Source of the DNA: Candidatus Omnitrophota bacterium
GTDB lineage: Bacteria > Omnitrophota > Gorgyraeia > Zapsychrales > Zapsychraceae
DNA length: 40,026 bases
Assembly: GCA_021108075.1 (NCBI GenBank)
Contig: JAIORP010000010.1
Location: 1-40,026 of the forward strand
Reading direction: 5' to 3'
Position numbers and translations under genes: made by a program
Shown here: one piece after another, positions 33,247 through 40,026 of the stretch
Layout of the letters: every line of letters begins with the position of its first letter
Position numbering within the stretch: the stretch's first letter is position 1
The notes under the pieces: model-generated
Databases searched by the model: none
Seen by the model: only the letters and a program-made list of their open reading frames with translations
Told to the model about the DNA's origin: nothing

Positions 33247-34701
33247 ATGAAAACCTATGACATTATCATTATTGGCGCAGGGGTGGTGGGAACAGCCATT
33301 GCCCACGAATTATCCCAATATGTCCTGGATATCGCTGTTTTAGAAAAAGAAGAGGAATTATCCTTTGGCGTGTCCAAGTCCAACAGCGGCATCATTCATC
33401 CGGGCACACAAAATCCGGCCCGGTCGCTCAAAGGCAGACTATGCGTTCAGGGAAACACACTGATCAGAAAAATCGCAAATGATTGCGGGGTGGAATTTAA
33501 AGAAGTGGGTGAATTGATTCTGGCCTTTCATGACGATGACCTTCCGCGATTGACGCGTATCAAGGAAGAAGCCGAGCTTTTAAAAGTTCCCGGTTTACGA
33601 ATCGTTAAAAAGGATTGGCTGCGCAAATATGAACCGAACCTTTCGCCAGACGTCGTCGCGGCTTTATATGCCCCTACCGCGGGCATTATCAGCCCGTATC
33701 GGCTTGTTTATGACCTGGCCGAAAACGCGATAGCCAATGGCATCGAATTTTATACGGACCATCCGGTCACAAGTTTGACAAAGTTAACCGATGATGATTT
33801 CCATCCCAATCCTTTGTTTGAAGTGACAACACCCCGGCAAACCTTTCGAACGCGCTATGTGGTCAATGCCGCCGGGTTATATGCCGATGAGATCGCGGCC
33901 ATGCTCGGTATGAATGATTTTAAAATCATTCCCCGTAAAGGTGAAGAGTTCATCCTGGACAAAAAAAAAGAAAATATGACCAATCATTTATTGTTCCCTT
34001 TACCGTCAAAAACGTCCAAGGGGGTCTTAGTGATTAAGACCTCCGACGGCAATCCGATGATCGGCCCGAACGCCGTTGATCAGACGGCAAAAGATGATTG
34101 GTCGACCAGCGAGAAGGGCATGCGTGAAGTGGTAGCGGGCGTTCAACGTATGGTCCCGCATATTAACGTGAATGATATTATCGCTTATTTTGCCGGTTTA
34201 CGCCCTGTCGCCGGTGAAGACTTCATCATCCGCCATGAGGAACAATGCCAGGGATTCATTAATGTCGCCGGCATACAATCCCCCGGGTTAACAGCAGCCC
34301 CGGCCATCGCGATTTACGTTAGTGACCTGCTCAGACAGGATCATTTAACCCTCAACCTCAAACAATCTTTTCATCGTTACCGCAAAAAATCGATTCACTT
34401 ATTTTCCATGCCTTTTCAGGATACCGAAGAAAAAATTGAAGAAAACCCGGCTTACGGGGATATTGTCTGCCGGTGTGAAATGGTATCAGCCAAAGAAATT
34501 TCTGATGCCATTAACCGTGGAGCAACAACTCTCGATGGCATCAAATTTCGCACGCGCGCGCAAGCAGGACGTTGTCATGGTGGCTTCTGCACCACACGCA
34601 TTATGAAAATGCTGGCAGAAAGCCAGAAGGTCCCCCTGACACAAATCACGAAAAAAGGCAAAGGGTCAGAAATCGTTATGGAGGACCGCATTGATGATTG
34701 A
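33247..34701 (+). CDS. glpA: Anaerobic-type FAD glycerol-3-phosphate dehydrogenase with BFD domain
   Basis: The 484-residue enzyme oxidises glycerol 3-phosphate to dihydroxyacetone phosphate. It has a GxGxxG FAD-binding start (Ile-Gly-Ala-Gly-Val-Val-Gly), a DAO-fold body, and a C-terminal BFD-like [2Fe-2S] domain (about 410-465) with Cys-x-Cys and Cys-His-Gly-Gly-Phe-Cys. This is the GlpA type of anaerobic dehydrogenase, which works with a second flavoprotein instead of a quinone-linked GlpD. It starts 33 bases after glpK and overlaps the next gene by 11 bases. Homologues with the same tail also oxidise 2-hydroxyglutarate (LhgO), but the glpK linkage makes glycerol 3-phosphate the clear candidate. 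Confidence 0.92.
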   Translation: MKTYDIIIIGAGVVGTAIAHELSQYVLDIAVLEKEEELSFGVSKSNSGIIHPGTQNPARSLKGRLCVQGNTLIRKIANDCGVEFKEVGELILAFHDDDLPRLTRIKEEAELLKVPGLRIVKKDWLRKYEPNLSPDVVAALYAPTAGIISPYRLVYDLAENAIANGIEFYTDHPVTSLTKLTDDDFHPNPLFEVTTPRQTFRTRYVVNAAGLYADEIAAMLGMNDFKIIPRKGEEFILDKKKENMTNHLLFPLPSKTSKGVLVIKTSDGNPMIGPNAVDQTAKDDWSTSEKGMREVVAGVQRMVPHINVNDIIAYFAGLRPVAGEDFIIRHEEQCQGFINVAGIQSPGLTAAPAIAIYVSDLLRQDHLTLNLKQSFHRYRKKSIHLFSMPFQDTEEKIEENPAYGDIVCRCEMVSAKEISDAINRGATTLDGIKFRTRAQAGRCHGGFCTTRIMKMLAESQKVPLTQITKKGKGSEIVMEDRIDD

Positions 34702-35671
34702 ACGTGACCTGATCATCGTTGGCGCCGGACCGGCAGGTTTGGCAGCAGCCCTGTCGGCACATCAGCACGGGGTGAAAGACATCTTACTTATTGAACGGGA
34801 TCAATTCTTAGGTGGAATATTGCAGCAGTGCATCCACCCCGGTTTCGGCATCGACTATTTTAATGAAATATTAACCGGTCCAGAGTACGCCCAGCGCTTC
34901 ATCGAAAAAATATTAAAAATCCCGTCGATAGAAATAAGCCTGCAATCGTTTGTCGTCCACTTAACAAAAAATAAAGAACTGATTGTCTTAAAACCCGGAT
35001 CTTTAAGCCGCTACAAAGCAAAAACCTTAATTATAGCCACTGGCTGCCGTGAACGCACACGGGAGATGATCCATATCCCGGGATCCCGCCCCGCCGGAAT
35101 TTTTGCCGCCGGGTTAGCTCAAAAACTCATTAATATTGAAGGATTATTACCCGGAAAGAATATTGTGATTGTTGGATCCGGGGATATCGGCTTAATCATG
35201 GCCCGCCGCTTAACGATAGAAGGGGCGCGTGTCAAAGCTGTGGTTGAAATCCAGAAACAAAGCCGCGGACTATTGCGGAACATGGTCCAATGTGTCGAAG
35301 ATTTTAATATTCCCTTTTACCCGAGCCATAAAATCGTGAAGATATACGGAAACATGCGAATGAAATGTGTTGATGTCGTACAAATTGATGATCATTTTCA
35401 ACCCATAGCCAACACCTTATTCAAGATTGATTGCGATACTTTACTGGTCTCCGTCGGACTCATTCCGGAAAATGAATTAATTGAAATGGCTGGAGTGGAA
35501 ATAGACGAAAAAACAAATGGACCGCGTTCAACATCCGTTAATACGACTTCCATTGATGGTTTATTTGTTTGCGGAAATGCTTACAAAGTGTATGATCTGG
35601 TTGATACCGTAACCACCGACAGCGAACAGGCCGGTAAGTTAGCGTATGATCACCTGCAAAAAACAGACTAA
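34691..35671 (+). CDS. FAD/NAD(P)-dependent oxidoreductase partner of GlpA
   Basis: The 326-residue flavoprotein belongs to the pyridine nucleotide-disulfide oxidoreductase family. A first dinucleotide-binding motif Gly-Ala-Gly-Pro-Ala-Gly (FAD) lies at about 11-16 and a second, Gly-Ser-Gly-Asp-Ile-Gly (NAD), near 158-163. It lacks a redox CxxC. In Clostridia, Thermotogae and others this gene sits between glpA and a DUF1667 gene, as here, and probably passes electrons from the dehydrogenase to NAD+ or another carrier. It overlaps glpA by 11 bases, so the two are translationally coupled. It is best not called GlpB, which is a different protein. Confidence 0.9.
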   Translation: MMIERDLIIVGAGPAGLAAALSAHQHGVKDILLIERDQFLGGILQQCIHPGFGIDYFNEILTGPEYAQRFIEKILKIPSIEISLQSFVVHLTKNKELIVLKPGSLSRYKAKTLIIATGCRERTREMIHIPGSRPAGIFAAGLAQKLINIEGLLPGKNIVIVGSGDIGLIMARRLTIEGARVKAVVEIQKQSRGLLRNMVQCVEDFNIPFYPSHKIVKIYGNMRMKCVDVVQIDDHFQPIANTLFKIDCDTLLVSVGLIPENELIEMAGVEIDEKTNGPRSTSVNTTSIDGLFVCGNAYKVYDLVDTVTTDSEQAGKLAYDHLQKTD

Positions 35672-35751
35672 CACGGCCGTCCTGTTTAGGGCCGGACGAT
35701 CATAAACAGTCCGAAACGCTATCCTTTTTTTAAATAAATGTAAGGAAAAGT

Positions 35752-36114
35752 ATGAACACCAAAATAACTTGTGTCGAATGTCCAAAAGGATGCGTCATTG
35801 ACGTTGAGATGGAAAACAATGCTATCATCAGCATAAACGGACATTCGTGTCAAAAAGGGGAGGATTATGCTTGTGCTGAAATCCGTCATCCGGTCCGGTT
35901 CTTGACCTCGACTGTTTTGTCAGAAGGCCTGGAATTTAAAATGATACCTGTGCGCACAGACAAACCTATCCCCAAAAATAAATTATTTGAGGCCATGCAA
36001 TTGGTCAAACAAATACACATAACAGAGTCCGTCAATACCGGAAATGTGTTATTCTCAAATTTGCTCGATTTAAATGTCGACTTAATCGCGACACGTTCCT
36101 GTCATAAAAAATAA
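35752..36114 (+). CDS. DUF1667 protein of the glycerol-3-phosphate operon
   Basis: This 120-residue protein has the CxxCxxxC pattern Cys-Val-Glu-Cys-Pro-Lys-Gly-Cys at the N-terminus and a further pair, Cys33 and Cys42, in Ser-Cys-Gln-Lys-Gly-x5-Cys. That arrangement is typical of DUF1667, which follows glpA and the FAD/NAD oxidoreductase in many anaerobes. The cysteines probably hold an iron-sulfur centre or a metal, making it an electron-transfer subunit. It is 80 bases after the oxidoreductase. The intervening bases hold CGTCC/GGACG inverted arms but no T-run, so read-through is likely. Confidence 0.92.
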   Translation: MNTKITCVECPKGCVIDVEMENNAIISINGHSCQKGEDYACAEIRHPVRFLTSTVLSEGLEFKMIPVRTDKPIPKNKLFEAMQLVKQIHITESVNTGNVLFSNLLDLNVDLIATRSCHKK

Positions 36115-36144
36115 ACCGTGTTTGTATGCCCTAAAGGTCCATCC

Positions 36145-38151
36145 ATGTCCAAATCGCTTCAAAACTTGTTTTCGGCAGCCGGCATCATATGCTGTCTATT
36201 GATATTCCCCGGCAATGTGACCGCTCAAGAAGATCCCACGGATTATTTTCAGATTCAAAAACAATTGAATGACACATTGTTTTTTCAAAAAAAAAAATTT
36301 CATAAACTTGTCAAAAAAACACAACAAACAAAAACCACGGATGCGGCAGACGCCAAATTCAAAATTGCCCTTTTTATGCGCGCCGGCATGACAAAAGCGA
36401 CATTAGCCGCTGTCCAGGACTTAAAACGCCTGGCACCCAAACTAAACAACCATGACATCAGTCAAATCTATTGCTCTGCCTGTGACCGATATGAAAACTG
36501 GTTTGTCGCTAAAGACCTGGTCGATACTTTTGCTGAAAACATTTCTGAAATCGATATTCGCAACCGTCTGATCAAATATTTTCAATCACAACGCTGGTCC
36601 GTTGGCAAAATTGATCACTGGTTGGCAGACAAACCCGACGGGGTTGATCATTTCTGGCTGAAAACGCGTCTCAGATTTAACAAAGAATATCATCAGGAAC
36701 GTCCAATCATCCGGTCTTTAACAGACGCGGTCAAACAGGACCCGGATGACATCAACAACGTTCAGACATATTTAGAGATGCTGACCTTGATCAAAAGCGG
36801 TGACTATCAAGAACAGAACCTGGACTGGATGCCGAAAAAAATTAAACCCCAACGCGCGACCGACGCCCATGTGATCGCCATGCAGTTATTCCGGTTATCG
36901 AATTTTAGCGCGGCGCGTCATTTTTTTTCAGAGGCCCTGCGTATCCCCTTAACCGACGGGGAAATTCAAGACAAAAGCAGTCGCATGCAGGTGATCCGCG
37001 CGACGAATCAAATTAAAACCGCGTTTAAAGTATCCACGCTGGAAGCATATGCCAAGTGCATGGTTAAACTGCGGGATGTGACTGCCGCTCAAAAGCTCAT
37101 GCTGCGGGCCAATCAGTTACGGAAAAAACACAACCTCAATATGAATTTCTTTTTAGCCGGAGAAATACAAGGTCAAAGCGGCCAGAGGATCATCGAAAAT
37201 AAAATTCAAAAAAAAGAAATCCGTGAAAAAGACAGTCCCCAATACTGGCATGAACGAGCCCTTTATTACCGGGGAAGAAAAGAGGGCTACAAAGAATCTC
37301 AAGCGATTAAAAAAGGTCTCGCGCTCACCTCGCCGCACCCTCAACCCGAAAAGACGCGTAAAGGTTACACGGATTGGCGCAGCGTCTTGCTCAACGATTA
37401 TATTCATTACTTAAAACGTCAGAATAAGATTAAAGAGGCGCTTCAATTAATCCTGACCGAAATCGCCCAAAGCCCGCCAGAATCCATATCAGCGAAAAGG
37501 GCGGTCCACGCGCTTTGCTTTGACTACCCGCAGCACATCAATATTGACGATGAAAACCTCTGGAAATGGTTATCGCAACGTCCAAAATGGGAATACATCG
37601 AAGAACGATTATTATGGGAGATGTTAAAGAAGGCGCCCGCGCATAAACTGTTAAACTATATGATCAAGGCCGAGAAACTGGCAAAAGGGAATGACCCCAC
37701 GCGCGCGTTCGCTCTGGGTTGGATCCTGAACCGAATGAACCAGCCGGTCCGGTCGATCACCCTGCTTAAAGAAGCCATGGCCAATGCCCCGGATGAAAAG
37801 TTTAAAAGAAAAACGATATTTACGCTGTTTGAGTCCTATCTGGACATTAAGGACTGGGTCCATGCCGAGAGAATATTCCCTGAGGCCGCCCGGCAATTAA
37901 CGCCCGGCGAGATGACGGACTGGTATGCCCGTATCGCGGTTGCTGCCGCTGAATCGGGTGATTTCAAAGACGCGATCCGCATATGGGAATCCTTAGCCAA
38001 TATTAATCCCTCAGCCATTCATCAGCTTGAAGCGATGCTGCAGGCCGGGCTCAAAGAAGAATTAACCGCGTTTTATAAGATCATGGTCTTCCGGCTGCCA
38101 CACTCAACAATCCCCAAAAAAGCCCTGTTGATGATTAAGGCCAAAAAGTAA
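36145..38151 (+). CDS. Large secreted TPR-like protein
   Basis: The 668-residue protein has a signal peptide (1-26, ending Val-Thr-Ala-Gln) and is helical throughout, with a loose 34-residue periodicity and Ala/Leu/Trp placements suggestive of TPR or Sel1-like repeats from about 60 to 650. It is probably periplasmic or surface-exposed and acts as a scaffold. I chose the ATG at 36145 because it begins the signal peptide; a GTG at 36118 opens the same frame. It follows the DUF1667 gene closely but has no evident link to glycerol use. No catalytic motif is visible. It recalls the ankyrin protein at 4463 in length, secretion and helical body, but is not clearly homologous. Confidence 0.75.
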   Translation: MSKSLQNLFSAAGIICCLLIFPGNVTAQEDPTDYFQIQKQLNDTLFFQKKKFHKLVKKTQQTKTTDAADAKFKIALFMRAGMTKATLAAVQDLKRLAPKLNNHDISQIYCSACDRYENWFVAKDLVDTFAENISEIDIRNRLIKYFQSQRWSVGKIDHWLADKPDGVDHFWLKTRLRFNKEYHQERPIIRSLTDAVKQDPDDINNVQTYLEMLTLIKSGDYQEQNLDWMPKKIKPQRATDAHVIAMQLFRLSNFSAARHFFSEALRIPLTDGEIQDKSSRMQVIRATNQIKTAFKVSTLEAYAKCMVKLRDVTAAQKLMLRANQLRKKHNLNMNFFLAGEIQGQSGQRIIENKIQKKEIREKDSPQYWHERALYYRGRKEGYKESQAIKKGLALTSPHPQPEKTRKGYTDWRSVLLNDYIHYLKRQNKIKEALQLILTEIAQSPPESISAKRAVHALCFDYPQHINIDDENLWKWLSQRPKWEYIEERLLWEMLKKAPAHKLLNYMIKAEKLAKGNDPTRAFALGWILNRMNQPVRSITLLKEAMANAPDEKFKRKTIFTLFESYLDIKDWVHAERIFPEAARQLTPGEMTDWYARIAVAAAESGDFKDAIRIWESLANINPSAIHQLEAMLQAGLKEELTAFYKIMVFRLPHSTIPKKALLMIKAKK

Positions 38152-38177
38152 CCGATTCACGTGTAGCTCCATACCCG

Positions 38178-38219
38178 GCTGATGCAGGACAACCAGCAGT
38201 GGATGATCCACACATCAGC
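38178..38219. other. Nested inverted repeats in the region before the Rhs remnant
   Basis: GCTGATG (38178-38184) and CATCAGC (38213-38219) form a perfect 7-bp outer pair. Between them TGGAT (38200-38204) and ATCCA (38206-38210) form an inner pair. No T-run follows. The interval 38152-38383 has no recognisable gene on either strand; this and the hairpin at 38339 are its only clear features. Confidence 0.4.
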
Positions 38220-38338
38220 GTGTATAATAACGGCTATCGGCAATTGCGGCAAAAGAAACACGCATAAGGCCTGGCGCATGGCTGTGGAAATGTGGTGACA
38301 GATTCTTGGATTCTAAGCGTACTCAAGCGGTCCCACGT

Positions 38339-38367
38339 GTTACCCAATTTTGAAAAAATTGGGTAAC
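38339..38367. other. 12-bp perfect hairpin
   Basis: GTTACCCAATTT and AAATTGGGTAAC are perfect 12-base arms around a TGAAA loop. No poly-T follows on either side, so a terminator is unlikely. It lies 17 bases before the open frame of the Rhs toxin remnant and may mark a recombination boundary. Confidence 0.6.
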
Positions 38368-38383
38368 ATTAATAGCTTGGTAG

Positions 38384-38707
38384 TACACTGTTCCCCTAAA
38401 TTATGAAGAAAGTTTTGAAGGAGGTGAAGGTACGGGATCGAAAGTTTATGTTGATCCTAATAATAAGATTCCTCTGTCAGGAAATGTTCCGCGTGATCTA
38501 GAGAGTCAGATGGCGCATGAATCGCAACATATTGTTGACTATCTTAGAGGAAAAGCTAGTAGAACAGAAAAAGTAAATGAGCAAAAAGCAACGGCTGTTG
38601 AAAATGAAAATAGGGCTTCACGAGATCTTAAACAAAGAGAATATTATGGGGAGAAAAAAAAATGGAAAGTAAAACAGTACGATTTTTCTACATGTCCAGA
38701 ACAATAA
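38384..38707 (+). pseudogene. Orphan Rhs-type C-terminal toxin fragment with HExxH motif
   Basis: The frame is open from 38384 to the stop at 38707 with no upstream start codon; the first ATG in frame is at 38510, deep inside the domain. The sequence reads as the end of a polymorphic toxin: a Gly/Glu-rich entry, Lys-Val-Tyr-Val-Asp-Pro, then Ala-His-Glu-Ser-Gln-His-Ile-Val-Asp. The last is a zinc metallopeptidase HExxH motif, followed by a charged helix. The base composition is clearly AT-richer than the preceding gene. It is probably a displaced toxin tip without its Rhs core, as is common at Rhs loci. Expression from the ATG at 38510 (GAGAG upstream) is possible, giving 65 residues that keep the HExxH. 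Confidence 0.6.
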
Positions 38708-39219
38708 TATTGATTTTGTTGTTGTTTGTTATAACTTCCGATGGTTATACAAATCCATTGCCTAAAAACCATCATGTTGTCCAGTTTGATAATTCAAGGT
38801 ATTATCTAAATATTCCAATGTTGGTTGATTATACTGAAAAACAGGAGTATTTTCTTAATCCTTTTTGGGGAGTAAAAATTATAAACTTATATGTGGATAA
38901 CAAAAAAGTGATCCGAAAAGAAACTTTTCCCTCTTTTTATGATGAGCCAGACACTTCAACATCAAAGAATTTCGATGGTTCTTTTGTTTACATTCGCAGG
39001 TGTATTGATGGAGGAGATGAAGAGAAGCCTGGATGGGAAATAATTTCTATTGAAGATATTAATATGAAGGACTTTGGATTTAGATATTTTTATTACGCTA
39101 TCCCCCGAGAAGCTAAACATATCCAAATCCATTATCAAATTCGTTATGCGGATATGAGCTTAAGTCCGTTAAAAATTGTTGATATGTGGGACATACTAGA
39201 GAAGATTCCATCAGAATAG
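38662..39219 (+). CDS. Secreted hypothetical protein, candidate immunity protein
   Basis: The 185-residue protein has a hydrophobic signal segment (about 12-27) and a mixed beta-rich domain with many aromatic and acidic residues. I do not recognise the family. It overlaps the toxin fragment by 46 bases, the usual place for a cognate immunity gene. GGGGAG lies 8 bases before the ATG at 38662, so that start is preferred over 38692. Base composition is low in GC (30% over one 60-base stretch at 38761-38820), unlike the genes before 38.2 kb. If it is an immunity protein, its export suggests the toxin acts in the periplasm. It could equally be an unrelated cargo gene. Confidence 0.6.
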   Translation: MESKTVRFFYMSRTIILILLLFVITSDGYTNPLPKNHHVVQFDNSRYYLNIPMLVDYTEKQEYFLNPFWGVKIINLYVDNKKVIRKETFPSFYDEPDTSTSKNFDGSFVYIRRCIDGGDEEKPGWEIISIEDINMKDFGFRYFYYAIPREAKHIQIHYQIRYADMSLSPLKIVDMWDILEKIPSE

Positions 39220-39242
39220 TTTTATGGATCATAGACGTTGAT

Positions 39243-39266
39243 ACACTTATGTGTAAGCGTAAGTGT
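39243..39266. other. 7-bp stem-loop in the gap before the Rhs fragment
   Basis: ACACTTA (39243-39249) and TAAGTGT (39260-39266) are perfect arms around a 10-base loop. The gap 39220-39425 otherwise holds only a second small hairpin, ACCTGT/ACAGGT near 39373-39391. No gene is recognised in it. Confidence 0.35.
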
Positions 39267-39425
39267 TATCGCCAAGACGTGTGCCACGAAGCTGTATGAT
39301 AGATGAGAGGCCTTGATGCTGCTTTGGTAAATGATACCGTCCAGACTCTGATCATACCGGTTGCCGAATAAAACCTGTATAAAAACAGGTCTCAAAAACG
39401 GGCATTACCGAATTATCACTGTTGC

Positions 39426-39980
39426 TTGGAGAAGGTTTGGTCCAAACTCGTCGTATGTTTCGACCGGTTAACTTCAAAAACATATGATGACAGTGCTGCC
39501 GAACAGTACACGTATGATAAAAACGGAAACTTATTACGCGTTACACCGCCCGGTAATGATCCGGTCGATCATGTCTATGATGCTCTGAACAGGTTAACTG
39601 ATAAAGAGTTTGTTAATAGCAGCAGTCTGGATGTTGCATATACCTATGATACCGGCGGACGCATGTTAACGGCAAATACGACTGCTAGCAATTTAACTTA
39701 TGTGTATAATGCTTTGAACCGGGTCACAAGTACAACCCAACGGATTAACAGCACAAATTATACAATCGCGTATGATTCTGATTTAGCCGGGAACAGAACA
39801 CAGGTAACATATCCATCTAATAAAGTTATTGATTACACGTATGACGATAAGAATTATATTACTGAAATCGAAGTTGATAACACTTCATTGGTTGAATACA
39901 CGTATGATCCGCTTGGACGCCGTACCCAAAAGGACCTGAAAGGCACTGTTACTCAGAGAGCGAGCTATACCTATAGATAG
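39426..39980 (+). pseudogene. Broken Rhs/YD-repeat core fragment
   Basis: The translated 184 residues contain YD repeats: Tyr-Thr-Tyr-Asp-Lys-Asn-Gly-Asn-Leu, Tyr-Asp-Ala-Leu-Asn-Arg-Leu, Tyr-Thr-Tyr-Asp-Thr-Gly-Gly-Arg, Tyr-Thr-Tyr-Asp-Asp-Lys-Asn-Tyr and Tyr-Thr-Tyr-Asp-Pro-Leu-Gly-Arg-Arg. These form the shell of Rhs/tc toxins. There is no signal peptide, and the frame opens only at a TTG, so the 5' end looks truncated; repeat homology starts around 39453. At the 3' end Tyr-Thr-Tyr is followed by Arg and a stop, where Asp would be expected. The +1 frame then continues with Asp-Ser-Phe and, after one stop, Leu-Asp-Glu-Asn, as if a one-base insertion broke the gene. It probably continues past the window. 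Confidence 0.75.
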
Positions 39981-40000
39981 TTTCATAAAATCTGCAATAT

Positions 40001-40018
40001 AGCTTGACGAGAACCTAG
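40001..40018. repeat. Imperfect inverted partner of the repeat at 33-55
   Basis: AGCTTGACGAGAACCTAG is nearly the reverse complement of 33-50. It lies in the decayed 3' part of the Rhs remnant, so it may be a piece of Rhs coding sequence, with an inverted related piece at the window start. Confidence 0.3.
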
Positions 40019-40026
40019 CGAATAAG

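Noticed and set aside
38339..38367. The 12-bp hairpin as an intrinsic terminator
   Set aside because: No T-run follows on either strand.
1..40026. tRNA, rRNA or CRISPR loci
   Set aside because: I scanned by eye for cloverleaf ends, conserved rRNA segments and regularly spaced repeats and found none.

Overview
The window looks like chromosomal DNA of an uncultivated diderm (Gram-negative-type) bacterium. It encodes OmpA-type peptidoglycan-binding domains, a lipoprotein, many signal peptides and long periplasmic TPR or ankyrin proteins. Genes are densely packed, several start with TTG, and GC content is moderate. The mix would fit Omnitrophota or a related PVC-side lineage, but that placement is inference; there is no rRNA or other phylogenetic marker here. 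I found no tRNA, rRNA or CRISPR array.

Layout. 0-8.4 kb: loosely arranged single genes, namely a polytopic GT-C-like membrane protein, a P2A calcium-type ATPase (minus strand), a secreted ankyrin protein, a membrane-anchored SGNH hydrolase and a retropepsin-like lipoprotein. 8.6-22.9 kb: one long plus-strand operon of 13 genes behind a good sigma70-like promoter. It contains an NMT1/TauA-like binding protein fused to OmpA, a vWA protein, a small cysteine-less IscA-like protein, a second membrane-anchored binding protein with an OmpA tail, a two-TM coiled-coil protein, a PspA/IM30-like protein, a third binding protein, a TauC-like permease, a TauB-like ATPase, a tandem AAA+ ATPase, an Elp3/RaSEA-like radical SAM enzyme, an SPFH (YdjI-like) protein with a GYF_2 tail, and a double zinc-ribbon membrane protein. 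23.0-26.3 kb: a coupled second unit with a degenerate nucleotidyltransferase-like protein, a secreted one-TM protein whose cytosolic tail is eight CxG/CxS triplets, an overlapping radical SAM/SPASM enzyme, and a TPR protein.

26.4-31.6 kb: a MATE exporter, a VanZ-like protein and a secreted ComEC-like metallo-beta-lactamase (minus strand), a MiaB/RimO-like enzyme without a TRAM domain (minus strand) and a monoacylglycerol-lipase-like hydrolase. 31.7-36.1 kb: a textbook anaerobic glycerol operon (glpK, glpA, FAD/NAD oxidoreductase, DUF1667). 36.1-38.2 kb: a secreted TPR-like protein. 38.2-40.0 kb: an AT-rich, decayed Rhs locus with an orphan HExxH toxin tip, a candidate immunity protein and a broken YD-repeat segment.

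The most interesting object is the 8.6-25.7 kb region. It combines the parts of the Bacillus PspA-YdjGHI membrane-stress module (PspA-like, zinc ribbon, secreted one-TM protein, SPFH) with a nitrate/taurine-type ABC transporter, two peptidoglycan-anchored binding proteins, a vWA protein, a two-domain AAA+ ATPase and two radical SAM enzymes. My working hypothesis is an envelope-spanning sensing and membrane-remodelling system. Its ligand and function cannot be read from sequence.

An 82-bp MITE-like palindromic repeat occurs twice (80/82 identical). A 32-bp arms-only derivative supplies the last codons and stop of one operon gene.
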